From the NCBI GenBank assembly GCA_000421065.1, contig ATWD01000001.1, positions 4,146,001 to 4,210,000 on the forward strand: 64,000 bases of DNA, in the 5' to 3' direction. A program made the translations under genes and the position numbers. Positions 1 to 9,390 of this stretch are shown piece after piece. The DNA is from Acidobacteriaceae bacterium TAA 166. Its GTDB lineage: Bacteria > Acidobacteriota > Terriglobia > Terriglobales > Acidobacteriaceae. Position 1 is the first letter of the stretch; each line of letters opens with the position of its first letter. The notes beneath the pieces were generated by a model. That model was not told the origin of the DNA. It worked only from the letters and a program-made list of their open reading frames with translations, and searched no databases.

Positions 1-1301
1 CCGATGGGCGTGGCGTTGATGATGACGTCGAAGGGGGTCTTGGCGAGCGCCTCCTTCTTCATGGTCTTGGAGCCGGATTGCTTGGCCAGCTTCTGGGCGG
101 TCTCGAGGGTGCGGTTGAGGATGAAGACGTCGGCGCCTTTGTCGCGGAGGCCGAAGACGGCGGCGCGGGCGGCTCCTCCGGCTCCGAGGACGAGCGCCTT
201 GACGCCCTTGAGAGACGACAGGCGCTTCTCGAGCGGCCCTACGATTCCGGCGACGTCGGTGTTGAAGCCGTAGAGCTTGCCGTCCTGGGCGCGGAGGACG
301 GTGTTGCAGGCTCCGATCTTGGCCGAGAGCGGGTCGGTGTGCTCGAGGTGGGCCATGATCTCCTGCTTGTGGGGCATGGTGACGCTGAGGCCCTGGATGG
401 GGATCTCCTGCACCAGCTTGAGCAGATCGGCGACCTTGGCGGCCTGCAGCGCGAGATAGACGGCGTTGACGGTCTCGCGGCGGAAGGCGGTGTTCATCAT
501 GACGGGCGAGAGCGAGCTCTTGATGGGATTGCCGGCGACGCCGTAGACCTTGGTGGCGGCATCGACCTGATCGACCCGGTAGGTCTCGAGGAGGGTGCGG
601 GCGGCGATCTGGCCGGGACCGGTCTCCTCGCCTGGGGTGGCGGCGGCGAAGGTGAAGGCCGAGCCGGCGCGCAGGCCGAGGACGCGGGAGATGATTCCGG
701 CGTCGCCCATGCAGATGCCGATGATGTTGGAGTTCTCGTTCATGCGCTCGAGGAAGCGCATGAGGGTGACGTTGTCGGTGAGGGTCTTGGCGGTGGGGAC
801 GATCTTGACGAAGTCGGGCTGGAAGGGAGCGATGCGCTCGTAGATCTTGTCGAGGTCTTTAGTGGCCGTGAAGTCGTGATGGCTGATGATGAGGGCGATG
901 CCGGTCTCGCGGAGCTTTTCGAATTCGCCCTTTTTAAGGGCCTCGGCGGACTCGAGCTCGAGGTCGGCGAGGACGAAGCCGGCGGCGGCGGCCTTCGAGA
1001 GGATCTCCATCTCGGCGGCGAGGGAGCCTGCGAACTTGCCGCCGTTGGCTTCGCGTCGACAGGTGGCGATGCCGGCGGCGGCGGTGTTGTCGGCGAAGAA
1101 CTGCTTGAACTTCGGCAGGGCCGCGAGGGGCTTTTCGAGGTAGTCGAGACGGAACTCGAGGAAGGGAGTCTCCTTGACGACGGCAGTGGCTTTTTCGATC
1201 ATCTCGGCGGCGGTGGTGCCGATGATGGCGACGCAGATTTTGCCGATGCGGGTACGGAGAAGTTGTGTGGCGCTGGCGGAGGTGGGCACGTTCACTCTCA
1301 T
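1..1301 (-). CDS. aroDE: Bifunctional 3-dehydroquinate dehydratase / shikimate dehydrogenase (3' end cut by window)
   Basis: Catalyses the third and fourth steps of the shikimate pathway in one cytoplasmic polypeptide. About 433 residues are visible. Residues 20-240 form a type I dehydroquinase with the ISHHDF motif (catalytic His about 142) and the Schiff-base lysine in DFVKIVPT (K166). Residues 250 onward are shikimate dehydrogenase: SLSP substrate motif (263-266), SVTMPHK (active-site K312), NTDVAG (347-352) and the NADP-binding GAGGAARA loop (373-380). The reading frame is still open at base 1, so the C-terminus is missing. The ATG at 1299-1301 gives MRVNVPTSAS. It is divergent from pgeF. 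AroD-AroE fusions are known in plants and in some bacteria including Acidobacteria. Confidence 0.93.
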   Translation of the reverse strand, partial: MRVNVPTSASATQLLRTRIGKICVAIIGTTAAEMIEKATAVVKETPFLEFRLDYLEKPLAALPKFKQFFADNTAAAGIATCRREANGGKFAGSLAAEMEILSKAAAAGFVLADLELESAEALKKGEFEKLRETGIALIISHHDFTATKDLDKIYERIAPFQPDFVKIVPTAKTLTDNVTLMRFLERMNENSNIIGICMGDAGIISRVLGLRAGSAFTFAAATPGEETGPGQIAARTLLETYRVDQVDAATKVYGVAGNPIKSSLSPVMMNTAFRRETVNAVYLALQAAKVADLLKLVQEIPIQGLSVTMPHKQEIMAHLEHTDPLSAKIGACNTVLRAQDGKLYGFNTDVAGIVGPLEKRLSSLKGVKALVLGAGGAARAAVFGLRDKGADVFILNRTLETAQKLAKQSGSKTMKKEALAKTPFDVIINATPI

Positions 1302-1457
1302 GTCTACAATCGCGGTATCTTACAGATCGGCGATTTTCAATGCAAATTTTTACTGAAAGAAAAGATGGTTGGCGTCCTGCTAACGATTCGTAGAGTACCA
1401 CCAAGAAGACGGCCCAGACACGGAAAGGTCATCGCCGGCTTTTAGAATAAAGCGATT

Positions 1458-2324
1458 ATGACAGAGTTTGCGTTGGTTGCGGTTCCCGGGTGGAGGAAGT
1501 TTTCCTGGCTTCGTCATGGATTCAGCCGCAGGATGGGTGGGGTCTCGACGGTCTATGGAGCCGGGGAGCCGGGGGAGACAGGCACGTTCAACCTGGGGTG
1601 GACGAAGGAAGATGATCCGGGCTCGGTGAGGGAGAATCGGCGGCGGCTGATGGAGCGGATGTCCCAGGGGACGAAGGGGATGAGGCTGGTAACGGTTCGC
1701 CAGGTGCATGGGAGGGTGGTGCATCGGGTGCTGGTAGAGGAGGCTTGGGCGGGGCGGCTGGAGACGCCGGAGGGGCATGCGGTGCTAGAGGGGGATGGCC
1801 TGGTGACGGACGCGCCTGGGGTCCTGCTGGCATCCGGAAGCGCCGACTGCGTTCCGGTGCTGGTGGTCGATCCGGAGAGGCGGGCAGTGGGAGCGTTTCA
1901 TGCCGGGTGGCGAGGAACGGCAGCCCGGATTGTGGAGCATGGTGTGGCGGCGATGGCGCGGGAGTTTGGGTCGCGCCCGGAGGATCTGCTGGCGGCGGTG
2001 GGGCCGAGTATCGGGGCGTGCTGCTACACGGTGGGCGAGGAGGTGCGGGAGCGGTTTACGGCGGAGTTTGGGTATGGCGAGGAGCTGTTCCGGACTGTCG
2101 GTGCGGTGGGGGCCCCGCAAATGCGGGTGGATTTGTGGGAGGCGAACCGGCGGCAGCTTCTGGGAGCGGGGCTGAGCGCTGAGAGGGTTACGGTGGTGGG
2201 GGAGTGCACGGGATGCTCGCGGGATGAGCAGGGCGAGCGCAGGTATTTTTCGCACCGGATGGAGGCGGGAAGGACGGGCCGCATGCTGAATGTGATTGGC
2301 GTGGCGCTGCCGGGAGAGCAATAA
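1458..2324 (+). CDS. pgeF: Peptidoglycan editing factor PgeF (laccase-domain / polyphenol oxidase family)
   Basis: 288 residues, normal for the YfiH/YlmD/LACC1 family. Members are cytoplasmic metal enzymes reported as purine nucleoside-metabolising or as proofreading wrong UDP-muramyl precursors. The conserved metal ligands are visible: RQVHG (His84), SADCVP (Cys131) and FHAGWRGT (His148), followed by GPSIGACCY. The ATG at 1458 gives MTEFALVAVPGW. The TetR gene begins 39 bp after the stop, so the two may be co-transcribed. The family assignment is strong; which of the reported activities applies here cannot be told from sequence. Confidence 0.92.
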   Translation: MTEFALVAVPGWRKFSWLRHGFSRRMGGVSTVYGAGEPGETGTFNLGWTKEDDPGSVRENRRRLMERMSQGTKGMRLVTVRQVHGRVVHRVLVEEAWAGRLETPEGHAVLEGDGLVTDAPGVLLASGSADCVPVLVVDPERRAVGAFHAGWRGTAARIVEHGVAAMAREFGSRPEDLLAAVGPSIGACCYTVGEEVRERFTAEFGYGEELFRTVGAVGAPQMRVDLWEANRRQLLGAGLSAERVTVVGECTGCSRDEQGERRYFSHRMEAGRTGRMLNVIGVALPGEQ

Positions 2325-2363
2325 TTTGAGACCAAACGGTTTCAGAGTGGATCGAATCTGGAT

Positions 2364-3005
2364 ATGAATAAGGGCGAAGAGACACGGCAGAGAATTATTG
2401 CGGCGGCTGCCCCTTTGTTCAATAAACGGGGGTATGCGGGCTGCGTGATGAAGGACATCATGGCCGCGACGGGGCTAGAGAAGGGCGGGATCTACCGTCA
2501 CTTCGAGAGCAAGGAGGAGATCGCGGCTGAGGCCTTCGACTACGCTTGGACGGTTTCGTCGGCGCACCGGCGCAAGGGGCTGGAGGAGATCTCCGACCCG
2601 GTGGACCGGCTGAAGCACTACATCGCCGGGTTCGTGACGAGGTCGGCGATCCCCGGCGGGTGTCCTCTGCTGAATACGGGCGTGGACTCCGATGACGGGA
2701 ATCCCATTCTGCGGGAGAGGGTGCGAAGCGCGCTTCGCGGGTGGCGGAAGATGCTCGCGGGGATCCTGGAGGAGGGAATCGCCAGTGGGTCGGTTCGCCC
2801 GGATGTGGATGTGGAGAAGGTCTCGCGGCTGATCATCTCGGGGCTCGAGGGCGGGATGCTGGTAAGCCGGATCGAGAAGAACGACCAGGCTCTGAAGGAT
2901 GCGATGGAGCAACTGGACGCGTATCTCGAGACCAGGGTCAGGGCGCCTGGGGTGGAACGAAAGACCTCCCGTTCCGGGACTCGTCCGACTTACTCCCACA
3001 ATTAG
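2364..3005 (+). CDS. TetR/AcrR family transcriptional regulator
   Basis: 213 residues. The N-terminal helix-turn-helix (about residues 5-60) has the typical TetR pattern: TRQRIIAAAAPLFNKRGY, then VMKDIMAATGLEKGGIYRHFESKEEI. The C-terminal ligand domain has the form of the TetR_C YcdC/AcrR-like group (RSAIPGGCPLLNTGVDSDD). It lies between pgeF and a DHA2-family exporter on the same strand, 175 bp before the latter, so it probably represses that exporter in response to a toxic compound. No clear palindromic operator was spotted in the gap. The ligand is unknown. Confidence 0.9.
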   Translation: MNKGEETRQRIIAAAAPLFNKRGYAGCVMKDIMAATGLEKGGIYRHFESKEEIAAEAFDYAWTVSSAHRRKGLEEISDPVDRLKHYIAGFVTRSAIPGGCPLLNTGVDSDDGNPILRERVRSALRGWRKMLAGILEEGIASGSVRPDVDVEKVSRLIISGLEGGMLVSRIEKNDQALKDAMEQLDAYLETRVRAPGVERKTSRSGTRPTYSHN

Positions 3006-3097
3006 AGAATCCGAGCCGTTCCCGGCCTCATCACAACCGTGTCGGAAGAGACCGATTGGTCTCAATCGTCGAATAAGAGAACGGACGAGGCTAGGAA

Positions 3098-3127
3098 GAT
3101 CCTTTGACTTCGCTCAGGATGACACTT
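3098..3127. repeat. Dispersed short repeat (TTCGCTCAGGATGACAC family), copy 1
   Basis: Carries CTTCGCTCAGGATGACAC in the gap between the TetR gene and the MFS exporter. Related copies occur near 5011, 22215 and 62915. It is intergenic only, with no coding potential. Confidence 0.6.
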
Positions 3128-3180
3128 GAGGGGTCGCGGGCAAGAAGATGTCGATACAACCTGGCGGATAAGGATACGAG

Positions 3181-4797
3181 ATGGGCGCGGTTCAGGTTCT
3201 GCCGCAGCAGGCGGTAAAGCAGGCGCAGAAGACGGTCAATCCATGGGTGGTTGCGCTGACGGTGACGCTGGCGACCTTCATGGAGCTGCTGGATACGTCG
3301 ATCGCCAACGTATCGCTGCCGCATATCGCGGGCGGGCTGGGGCGTAGCTTCGACGAGGTGACGTGGATCCTGACGACGTACCTGGTGGCGAACGCCGTGG
3401 TGCTGCCGATGAGCGCGTGGCTGAGCCGCGTGTTCGGGCGCAAGAACTACTACATGGCGTGCGTGGCGTTGTTCACGATCACGTCGTTCTTCTGCGGGAT
3501 CGCTCCCTCGCTGAATATCATGCTGATTGCCAGGGTGCTGCAGGGAATCGGTGGCGGCGGTCTGGCTCCGGTGGAGCAGGCGATCCTGGTGGATACGTTT
3601 CCACCGGCGAAGCGGGCCTCGGCGTTTGCGCTGTATACGGTGGCGATTGTGACCGCTCCGGCGATCGGGCCGGTGCTGGGCGGCTGGATCACCGACAACT
3701 ACGACTGGCGCTGGGTGTTTCTGATCAACATTCCGATTGGGTTGCTGTCGTTGTATCTGACGAATCGGTTTGTGCATGATCCGCCGGCGTTCCAGGAGGA
3801 GCGGGATAAGGCTCGCAAGGGCGGGAAGCTGAAGATCGATGGCGTGGGCATCGGGCTGATCGCACTGGCCTCGGCGGCGCTCGAGATTCTGCTGGATCGC
3901 GGACAGATCGACGACTGGTTCGGAAGCTCGCTGATCTGCTGGCTGTTCAGGATTGCGATCGTCGGAGGAGGGCTCGCCCTTTACTGGGAGCTGACGGTGG
4001 ACGATCCCATCATCGATCTGCGTCTGTTGCGGTATCCGAGCTTCGCCATCTCAACCGTCTTCTACTTCACCTTCGGCTTTGGACTGTTTGCGACGACGAC
4101 GATGATTCCGCAGATCCTTCAGTCTCTCTATGGCTATCGCGCGATCGATGCGGGGCTGGTGTTGGGGCCGGGAGCGTTTGTGATTACGCTGCTGGCTCCG
4201 GTGGGCGCGCAGCTGGTGCAGCGAGGGCTGGTGCATCCGAAGACGCTGCTGGTCTTCGCCCTGACGACGGTTGCGGCGGCGATGTTTTACTACAGCGGCC
4301 TGAACCTGCAGAGCGACTATAACCACTATGCTCTGGCCAGGGTGTTCCAGGGGCTGGGGTATGCGTTCTTCTTTGTGCCGCTGAGCGTGGTGTCGTACTC
4401 GCAGCTGAAGCCGAGCGAGAATAACCGGGCCTCGAGCCTGACGAATCTGTTTCGCAACTGGGGCGGCAGCTTCGGGATCTCGATGGCGACGACGATGAGC
4501 GAGCGGAGACAGGACTTTCATCAGTCGGTGATGTCGGCGAATCTCCCCAGCTCGGGAGCATGGCTGCAGGAGTCGATCCGGAACACGACCAACTACCTTC
4601 AGACGCAGGGCTACTCGCACGCGGATGCGGCGCGGGCGGCGTACCTGCATTCCTACGATGAGCTGACGGCGCAGACTCGCCTGCTGGGCTTTATGGATGT
4701 TTTCCGGATCATCGGGTGGATCACGTTTCTGGTGATGCCGCTGGTGTTTCTGATTCCGAAGTTCAAGGTGAGTGGCAAGCCTTCGGGCGGCCATTAA
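3181..4797 (+). CDS. DHA2-family MFS multidrug exporter (EmrB/QacA-like)
   Basis: 538 residues with about 14 hydrophobic segments. The family motif A region appears as WLSRVFGRKNYY. The N-terminal TM1 motif LDTSIANVSLPHIAGGL (about residues 38-55) is characteristic of EmrB-type drug:proton antiporters, as is GPVLGGWITDNYDWRWVFLINIPIG (motif C and following). It sits in the inner membrane and exports hydrophobic compounds, in Gram-negatives often together with an EmrA adaptor, which is not seen here. The neighbouring TetR gene is its likely regulator. The substrate is unknown. Start ATG at 3181. A long fold-back repeat begins right after the stop. Confidence 0.92.
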   Translation: MGAVQVLPQQAVKQAQKTVNPWVVALTVTLATFMELLDTSIANVSLPHIAGGLGRSFDEVTWILTTYLVANAVVLPMSAWLSRVFGRKNYYMACVALFTITSFFCGIAPSLNIMLIARVLQGIGGGGLAPVEQAILVDTFPPAKRASAFALYTVAIVTAPAIGPVLGGWITDNYDWRWVFLINIPIGLLSLYLTNRFVHDPPAFQEERDKARKGGKLKIDGVGIGLIALASAALEILLDRGQIDDWFGSSLICWLFRIAIVGGGLALYWELTVDDPIIDLRLLRYPSFAISTVFYFTFGFGLFATTTMIPQILQSLYGYRAIDAGLVLGPGAFVITLLAPVGAQLVQRGLVHPKTLLVFALTTVAAAMFYYSGLNLQSDYNHYALARVFQGLGYAFFFVPLSVVSYSQLKPSENNRASSLTNLFRNWGGSFGISMATTMSERRQDFHQSVMSANLPSSGAWLQESIRNTTNYLQTQGYSHADAARAAYLHSYDELTAQTRLLGFMDVFRIIGWITFLVMPLVFLIPKFKVSGKPSGGH

Positions 4798-4799
4798 GA

Positions 4800-4985
4800 C
4801 GATGGCCTGCCGGCCGGGCCCACTGCGGGTGGAGCGGTCACTTCGTGACGTGTGGACTCCCTTCGGGGCGGGGCTCCCGTTGGTCGCTTGCACAAATTCT
4901 TGCGTCGACCAGCGGGAGGCCCACGGCGAAGCCGGTATACGCGTCACGAAGTGACCGCTGCCTCCGTAAGGCGCCCGCGCGGCGG
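4800..4985. repeat. Long fold-back repeat, copy A (full length)
   Basis: Begins 3 bp after the MFS exporter stop. The outer arms are GC-rich (GGCCGGGCCCACTGCG at left, GCGCCCGCGCGGC at right). The middle arms GGTCACTTCGTGACG (4836-4850) and ACGCGTCACGAAGTGACC (4939-4956) are inverted copies. The inner arms GGGCTCCCGTTGGTCG and CGACCAGCGGGAGGCCC enclose a short A/T-rich loop. It sits between two convergent genes. It belongs to a family of ten copies in this window. Confidence 0.85.
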
Positions 4986-5010
4986 GGATGTCCCTATTGG
5001 GTAGAGAAGC

Positions 5011-5050
5011 AGATCCTTCCACTTCGTTGCGCTTCGGTCAGGATGACACT
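5011..5050. repeat. Dispersed short repeat (TCAGGATGACAC family), copy 2
   Basis: ATCCTTCCACTTCG...GGTCAGGATGACAC. It is a diverged copy of the short intergenic repeat seen at 3098, 22215 and 62915, and lies in the convergent gap after fold-back copy A. Confidence 0.5.
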
Positions 5051-5113
5051 ATGTTTGAGAAGGCTGACGGCGATTGGTGGACGGAGATAGCAGAGATACC
5101 TCTTGAACCGGAG

Positions 5114-5148
5114 AAAAGGGAGGAGCTCAACTGAGCTCCTCCCTTTTT
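5114..5148. terminator. Bidirectional rho-independent terminator
   Basis: A perfect 16-bp stem (AAAAGGGAGGAGCTCA pairing with TGAGCTCCTCCCTTTT, 2-nt loop) is followed by T runs on both strands. It lies 30 bp downstream of the minus-strand RND pump stop and downstream of the plus-strand MFS gene, so it can serve both convergent units. Confidence 0.85.
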
Positions 5149-5177
5149 GTTTGTTCTGCCTGTTGTCTGTCTGCTGA

Positions 5178-8100
5178 CTACTCTTCATCTTCGGCGATGC
5201 TGGCCAGGGAGCGCCCGGACGGGCGGCGCAGCAGCAGCGGCATGATGAAGAGGATGGCGATGATGGTGGTTGCCATGCCTCCGACGACGACGCGGGCCAG
5301 CGGCTGCTGGGCCTGTGCTCCGATGCCGTTGGAGACGGCGGCGGGCAACAGGCCGAGGCCGGCGGCCATGCAGGCCATGACGACGGGACGCATCTCGTCG
5401 ACGCAGCCGTGTTCGAGGCCAGTACCGTCGATGCTCTCGCGCTGCGCTCGACGGACGCCCGACATGAAGACGACGGCTCCCAGGGTGGCTACCCCGATGA
5501 GAGAGGTAAAGCCGACGGCCGCCGAGATGCTGAAGGCGGTGTGGGTGACGAAGAGCGAAACCGTTCCACCGACCGCAGCGAAGGGAAGAGTCGCCATGAC
5601 GATGAAGGCGTCCTTCCAGGTTCCGAACTGCATGTAGAGCAGGATGACGATGACGGCCAGCGAGATGGGGATGATGATGGCCAGGCGCGCCTGTTCCTTG
5701 CGCAGCGAGTCGAACTCACCGGCCCAAGTGTAGTCGTAGCCGGTGGGCATGGGGACCTGCTGCTTGATCTTGGCCTGCAGGTCGGTGATGGTGGTGGCAA
5801 GATCGCGGCCGCGGACCGAGAACTTGATAGGGATGTAGCGGCGTCCCGCCTCGCGGAAGATCTGGAAGCTGCCTTCGCGGATGGAGACCTCGGCGATCTG
5901 GGCCAGCGGGATTCGGCTGCCGTCGGCGGTGGGGATGAGGATGGAGCGGATAGCCTCGGGGGTGGAGCGGTTGATCTCCGGATAACGGACGGTGAGGTCG
6001 AAACGCCGGTCGCCCTGGATGACCTGGGTGACGGGAGCTCCGCCAACAGCGGCCTGCACGATGGAGTTGATGTTGCCGGAGAGGATGCCGTAACGGGCGG
6101 CCTTGGCGCGGTCGATCTGGATGACGAGCGAGGGCTGGCCGCCGACCTTGAAGACGCCGACGTCGGCGGTGCCGGGGACCGACTGCATGGTCTTGACGAT
6201 CTTGCCGGAGAGGTCGGTGAGGGTGTCGAGGTCGTCGCCGAAGAGCTTGAGCGAGTTTTCGCCCTTGACGCCGGACATGGCCTCTTCGACGTTGTCCTGG
6301 ATGGCCTGGGAGAAGTTGAGCTCCATGCCGGGGAAGCGCGACATGCGGCGGTTCATCTCGTCGATGAGCTTGGCCTTGGTGAGGCCGGGGCGCCACTCGT
6401 CCTGGGGCTTGAGGGCGACGGAGATCTCGATATTGTTGAAGGTGGAGACGTCGGTACCGTCGTCGGGCCGTCCCATCTGGGAGACGGTCTGGGTGACCTC
6501 GGGAGACTCGGCGATGACGGCGCGAAGCTGGTCGGCGAGCTTGCCCGAGGTATCGAAGGAGATGTCCTGCGGGAGCGTGGCGCGGATCCAGAGGTTGCCC
6601 TCTTCGAGCGGAGGCATGAACTCGCCGCCGACGAGCATGAAGCAGAGCACGCCGACGGCGAGCAGGGCCGCGGCTCCGATCCAGACGAGGCGGGGGAAGT
6701 TGAGGGCCTTATGCAGGGCCTTCTCGTAGCCGTTTTTGAGGCCGCGGCTGAGCCAGGTGTAGCCGTCGCCCTCTTTCATCTCCTTGGGCGCGGTGATGTA
6801 GCCGAGCACGGGAGCGAAGACGAGGGCGAACATGAGGGCTCCCATCAGGGCGAAGCCGTAGGTGACGGACATGGGCGAGAAGATCTGTCCGGCGACGCCC
6901 TGCATGGTGAAGAGCGGAATGAAGGCGATGAGGATGATGGCGGTGGAGAAGAGGACGGGCCGGGCGGCGTCGGTGACGCCTTCGACGATGAGGTTGCCGG
7001 TCTGCTCACCGGGGAGGCGGCGCGAGAGCTTGCGATAGATGCTCTCGAGCACGATGATCGACGAATCGACGAGGATGCCGAAGTCGATGGCGCCGATGGA
7101 GATGAGGTTGGCGGAGCGTCCGCTGAGCACCATCATTCCGAAGGCGAAGAGCACGGCGAAGGGGATGGTGACGGCGGCGATGAAGGTGATGCGGAGATCG
7201 CCGAGCATCGACAGCAGCACCAGCGTGACCAGCACCAGGCCGGTGAGGATGACCTCGCGGACGGTGTGGGTGGTGCGGTTGATGAGGGTGGTGCGGTCGT
7301 AGATGGTGGAGATGTGCATGCCCGGAGGAAGAAGGCTGCCGGTGTTGAGGCTGGCGATCTTCTCCTTGAGCGCCTTCAGGGCGGGAAGGGACTTCTCTTC
7401 CTTCTGGAGGAGCACGATGCCGAGGACGATGTCGTTGTTCTTATCGCGGCCGACCTGTCCGAGGCGCGGCTGTACTCCTTCGTGCACGGTGCCGATGTCG
7501 CCGACGGTGATGGGGGCTCCGTTCTTTTCGGCGACGACGATGTGGGAGATGTCCTCGGGGGTGTGGACCTGTCCGAGGGCGCGGACGTTGACGTTCTGGT
7601 TGCCGAGCTGGACGTAGTTTCCGCCGGCGTTGGCGTTGGAGGACTGGATGGCGTTGAGGACCTGGGGCAGGGTGACGCCGTAGGCGAGCAGGCGGTCGGG
7701 CGCGGCCTCGACCTGGTACTGGCGCGTGGAGCCGCCGAAGGTGGTGATGTCGATGATGCCGGGGACCTGCTTGAGCTCGCGGCGGACGAGCCAGTCCTGG
7801 GTGGCCTTGATCTCGTTGAGGGTGTAGCCGGGGCCGGTGAGCTGGTAGCGGAAGATCTCGCCGATGGGGGACCAGGGCGAGAGCTGCGGCTGCAAAGCAT
7901 TGGGGAGCTGCAGGGTCTGGAGGCGGTTGAGGACCTCCTGACGGTCGCGGAAGTAGTCGGAGTCGAAGGTGAAGTAGAGCTTCACGTCGGAGAGGCCGAA
8001 GATGGAGATGGAGCGCACCTGGTCGAGGTGCGGGGTTCCGTTGAGGGTGGTCTCGACGGGCACGGTGACCTGCTGCTCCATCTCTTCGGCGGACCAGGAG

Positions 8101-8258
8101 GGATTCTGGGTGATGATCTCGACCAGCGGCGGGGAGGGGTCGGGATAGGCCTCGATGTCGAGGCGCGAGAGGGCGAAGGCTCCGGCAGCGAGCATGACGC
8201 AGAAGAGGATGAGGATGATGGCGCGATAGCGGATGAAGGTGCGGATCAGTCCTTGCAC
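5178..8258 (-). CDS. CzcA/CusA-family heavy-metal RND efflux pump
   Basis: 1026 residues from the chosen start. It is the inner-membrane proton-driven pump of a tripartite exporter that moves metal cations across both membranes. The TM4 segment reads AIDFGILVDSSIIVLE, keeping the D-x5-D-x6-E charge pattern of CzcA-type (HME) pumps rather than drug pumps. The N-terminal PDPSPPLVEI and the periplasmic repeats fit the family. I chose GTG at 8258: GGAGAG lies 7 nt before it and the adaptor stop is 4 bp upstream. The frame stays open to a TTG at 8300, which would overlap the adaptor and lacks a ribosome site. Metal specificity (Zn/Co/Cd or Cu/Ag) cannot be told. Confidence 0.92.
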   Translation of the reverse strand: MQGLIRTFIRYRAIILILFCVMLAAGAFALSRLDIEAYPDPSPPLVEIITQNPSWSAEEMEQQVTVPVETTLNGTPHLDQVRSISIFGLSDVKLYFTFDSDYFRDRQEVLNRLQTLQLPNALQPQLSPWSPIGEIFRYQLTGPGYTLNEIKATQDWLVRRELKQVPGIIDITTFGGSTRQYQVEAAPDRLLAYGVTLPQVLNAIQSSNANAGGNYVQLGNQNVNVRALGQVHTPEDISHIVVAEKNGAPITVGDIGTVHEGVQPRLGQVGRDKNNDIVLGIVLLQKEEKSLPALKALKEKIASLNTGSLLPPGMHISTIYDRTTLINRTTHTVREVILTGLVLVTLVLLSMLGDLRITFIAAVTIPFAVLFAFGMMVLSGRSANLISIGAIDFGILVDSSIIVLESIYRKLSRRLPGEQTGNLIVEGVTDAARPVLFSTAIILIAFIPLFTMQGVAGQIFSPMSVTYGFALMGALMFALVFAPVLGYITAPKEMKEGDGYTWLSRGLKNGYEKALHKALNFPRLVWIGAAALLAVGVLCFMLVGGEFMPPLEEGNLWIRATLPQDISFDTSGKLADQLRAVIAESPEVTQTVSQMGRPDDGTDVSTFNNIEISVALKPQDEWRPGLTKAKLIDEMNRRMSRFPGMELNFSQAIQDNVEEAMSGVKGENSLKLFGDDLDTLTDLSGKIVKTMQSVPGTADVGVFKVGGQPSLVIQIDRAKAARYGILSGNINSIVQAAVGGAPVTQVIQGDRRFDLTVRYPEINRSTPEAIRSILIPTADGSRIPLAQIAEVSIREGSFQIFREAGRRYIPIKFSVRGRDLATTITDLQAKIKQQVPMPTGYDYTWAGEFDSLRKEQARLAIIIPISLAVIVILLYMQFGTWKDAFIVMATLPFAAVGGTVSLFVTHTAFSISAAVGFTSLIGVATLGAVVFMSGVRRAQRESIDGTGLEHGCVDEMRPVVMACMAAGLGLLPAAVSNGIGAQAQQPLARVVVGGMATTIIAILFIMPLLLRRPSGRSLASIAEDEE

Positions 8259-8262
8259 GAGG

Positions 8263-9390
8263 TCACTCTCCGTTGGTGGGACGGAGGAGGGCTCCGCCAA
8301 CTGTGACGACCTTCTCGCCGTCTTGAATGCCGGTGAGGATCTCGATGTTCTTGACCGGGCCGGAGTCGAAGCTGCGGCCTACGGTGACGGGACGCTGCTC
8401 GTATTTGCCGGAGGAGCTGACGACGAAGACGGAGGTCTTTTCGCCTTCGTGGATGACCGCAGTCGAGGGGAGAACGACGGTGTTGCGGGCGGCTCCGGGG
8501 ATGCGGATGGTGGCGAACATCTCGGCCTTGAGGGTGTGCCTGGGATTCGGGAGGACGACGCGGAGCTTGAGGGTGTGGGTGTTGGGGTCGAGAGCGTCGC
8601 CGATGTTGGCGATGTGGCCGGTGAGGGTGAGACCGGGATAGGCGGGCACGAGAACCTGGACCTCGCGGCCGGGCTTCAGGGTGGCGAGATCGCGCTCGAA
8701 GACGTCGCCGACGATCCAGACGGAGTCGATGTTGGCGATGGTGGCGATGGGGGTGGCGTTGTCGAGCGAGCGCTGCATCTCGCCGGCGGCGGTGCCGATG
8801 TCGAGCACGACACCGGAGATGGGAGAGGTGAGGGCGACCTCGTCGGAGCTGCTGTCCTCGGAGAAGCCGAGCTCGTGGATGCGTTGACGGGAGCGGTCGA
8901 GCTCGGAGTGCGCGGCATCGTCGGTGGCCTTGAGCTCGTAGAAGTCGGCCTGGGAGAGGACCTCGTGATCGAGAAGGATCTGGCCGCGCTTGAGGGCCTG
9001 GTCGGCGCGAAGGACCTCGATGCGGGCCTTCTGGAAGTCGGAGCGGGCGGCGGCGATGTCGCTGCTCTGGAGCTGGGCGACGACGGCGCCTTTGCCGACC
9101 TCTTGTCCGGGGAGGACGCGGAGGCCGAGGATGCGTCCGCTCAGGGGAGGATAGATATGAACGACGCGCGAGGGATCGGCCTCGACGTGCGCGGGGAGCT
9201 CGAGGAAGTCGGTGCCCTTCTGGATGTGGGCGACGGTGGTCTCGACTCCGGCGTTGGCGGGCTGCTGGGGCTCGGCTGTAGCTCCTGAGGGGGGCTCGGA
9301 CTTCTTGCACGCGGTGAGGGGCATCGCAACGAGGGCGAGCAGAAGTAGGGATTCGGTGCGTTTCATGATCGTGTTCATGCGGTCCTTCAT
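8263..9390 (-). CDS. RND efflux periplasmic adaptor lipoprotein (CzcB/CusB-like)
   Basis: 375 residues. The start ATG at 9388-9390 overlaps the outer-membrane gene's stop as ATGA, which marks it clearly; an upstream extension of this frame is only shadow. The signal ends in a lipobox (MPLTAC), so the protein is probably a lipoprotein. The biotinyl-lipoyl-like and alpha-hairpin parts include YPPLSGRILGLRVLPGQEVGKG, and the barrel part includes TSPISGVVLDIGTAAGEM. It bridges the pump (downstream, 4 bp away) and the TolC-like channel (upstream, overlapping). No His-rich metal-binding tail was seen. Confidence 0.92.
   Translation of the reverse strand: MKDRMNTIMKRTESLLLLALVAMPLTACKKSEPPSGATAEPQQPANAGVETTVAHIQKGTDFLELPAHVEADPSRVVHIYPPLSGRILGLRVLPGQEVGKGAVVAQLQSSDIAAARSDFQKARIEVLRADQALKRGQILLDHEVLSQADFYELKATDDAAHSELDRSRQRIHELGFSEDSSSDEVALTSPISGVVLDIGTAAGEMQRSLDNATPIATIANIDSVWIVGDVFERDLATLKPGREVQVLVPAYPGLTLTGHIANIGDALDPNTHTLKLRVVLPNPRHTLKAEMFATIRIPGAARNTVVLPSTAVIHEGEKTSVFVVSSSGKYEQRPVTVGRSFDSGPVKNIEILTGIQDGEKVVTVGGALLRPTNGE

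Noticed and set aside
78..1445. Long plus-strand open frame opposite aroDE
   Set aside because: It is Gly/Asp/Glu-rich antisense to a clear AroDE protein; GC-rich codon use keeps the opposite strand open.
4800..4985. Fold-back elements as CRISPR repeats or tRNA-like genes
   Set aside because: Copies are kilobases apart, palindromic throughout, and have no spacers or cloverleaf features.
5409..8306. 965-codon plus-strand open frame opposite the RND pump
   Set aside because: Very long, but the composition (repeated GDG, EDD, LGD) is typical antisense of this coding pattern and it has no domain; the minus strand encodes a full CzcA/CusA protein.
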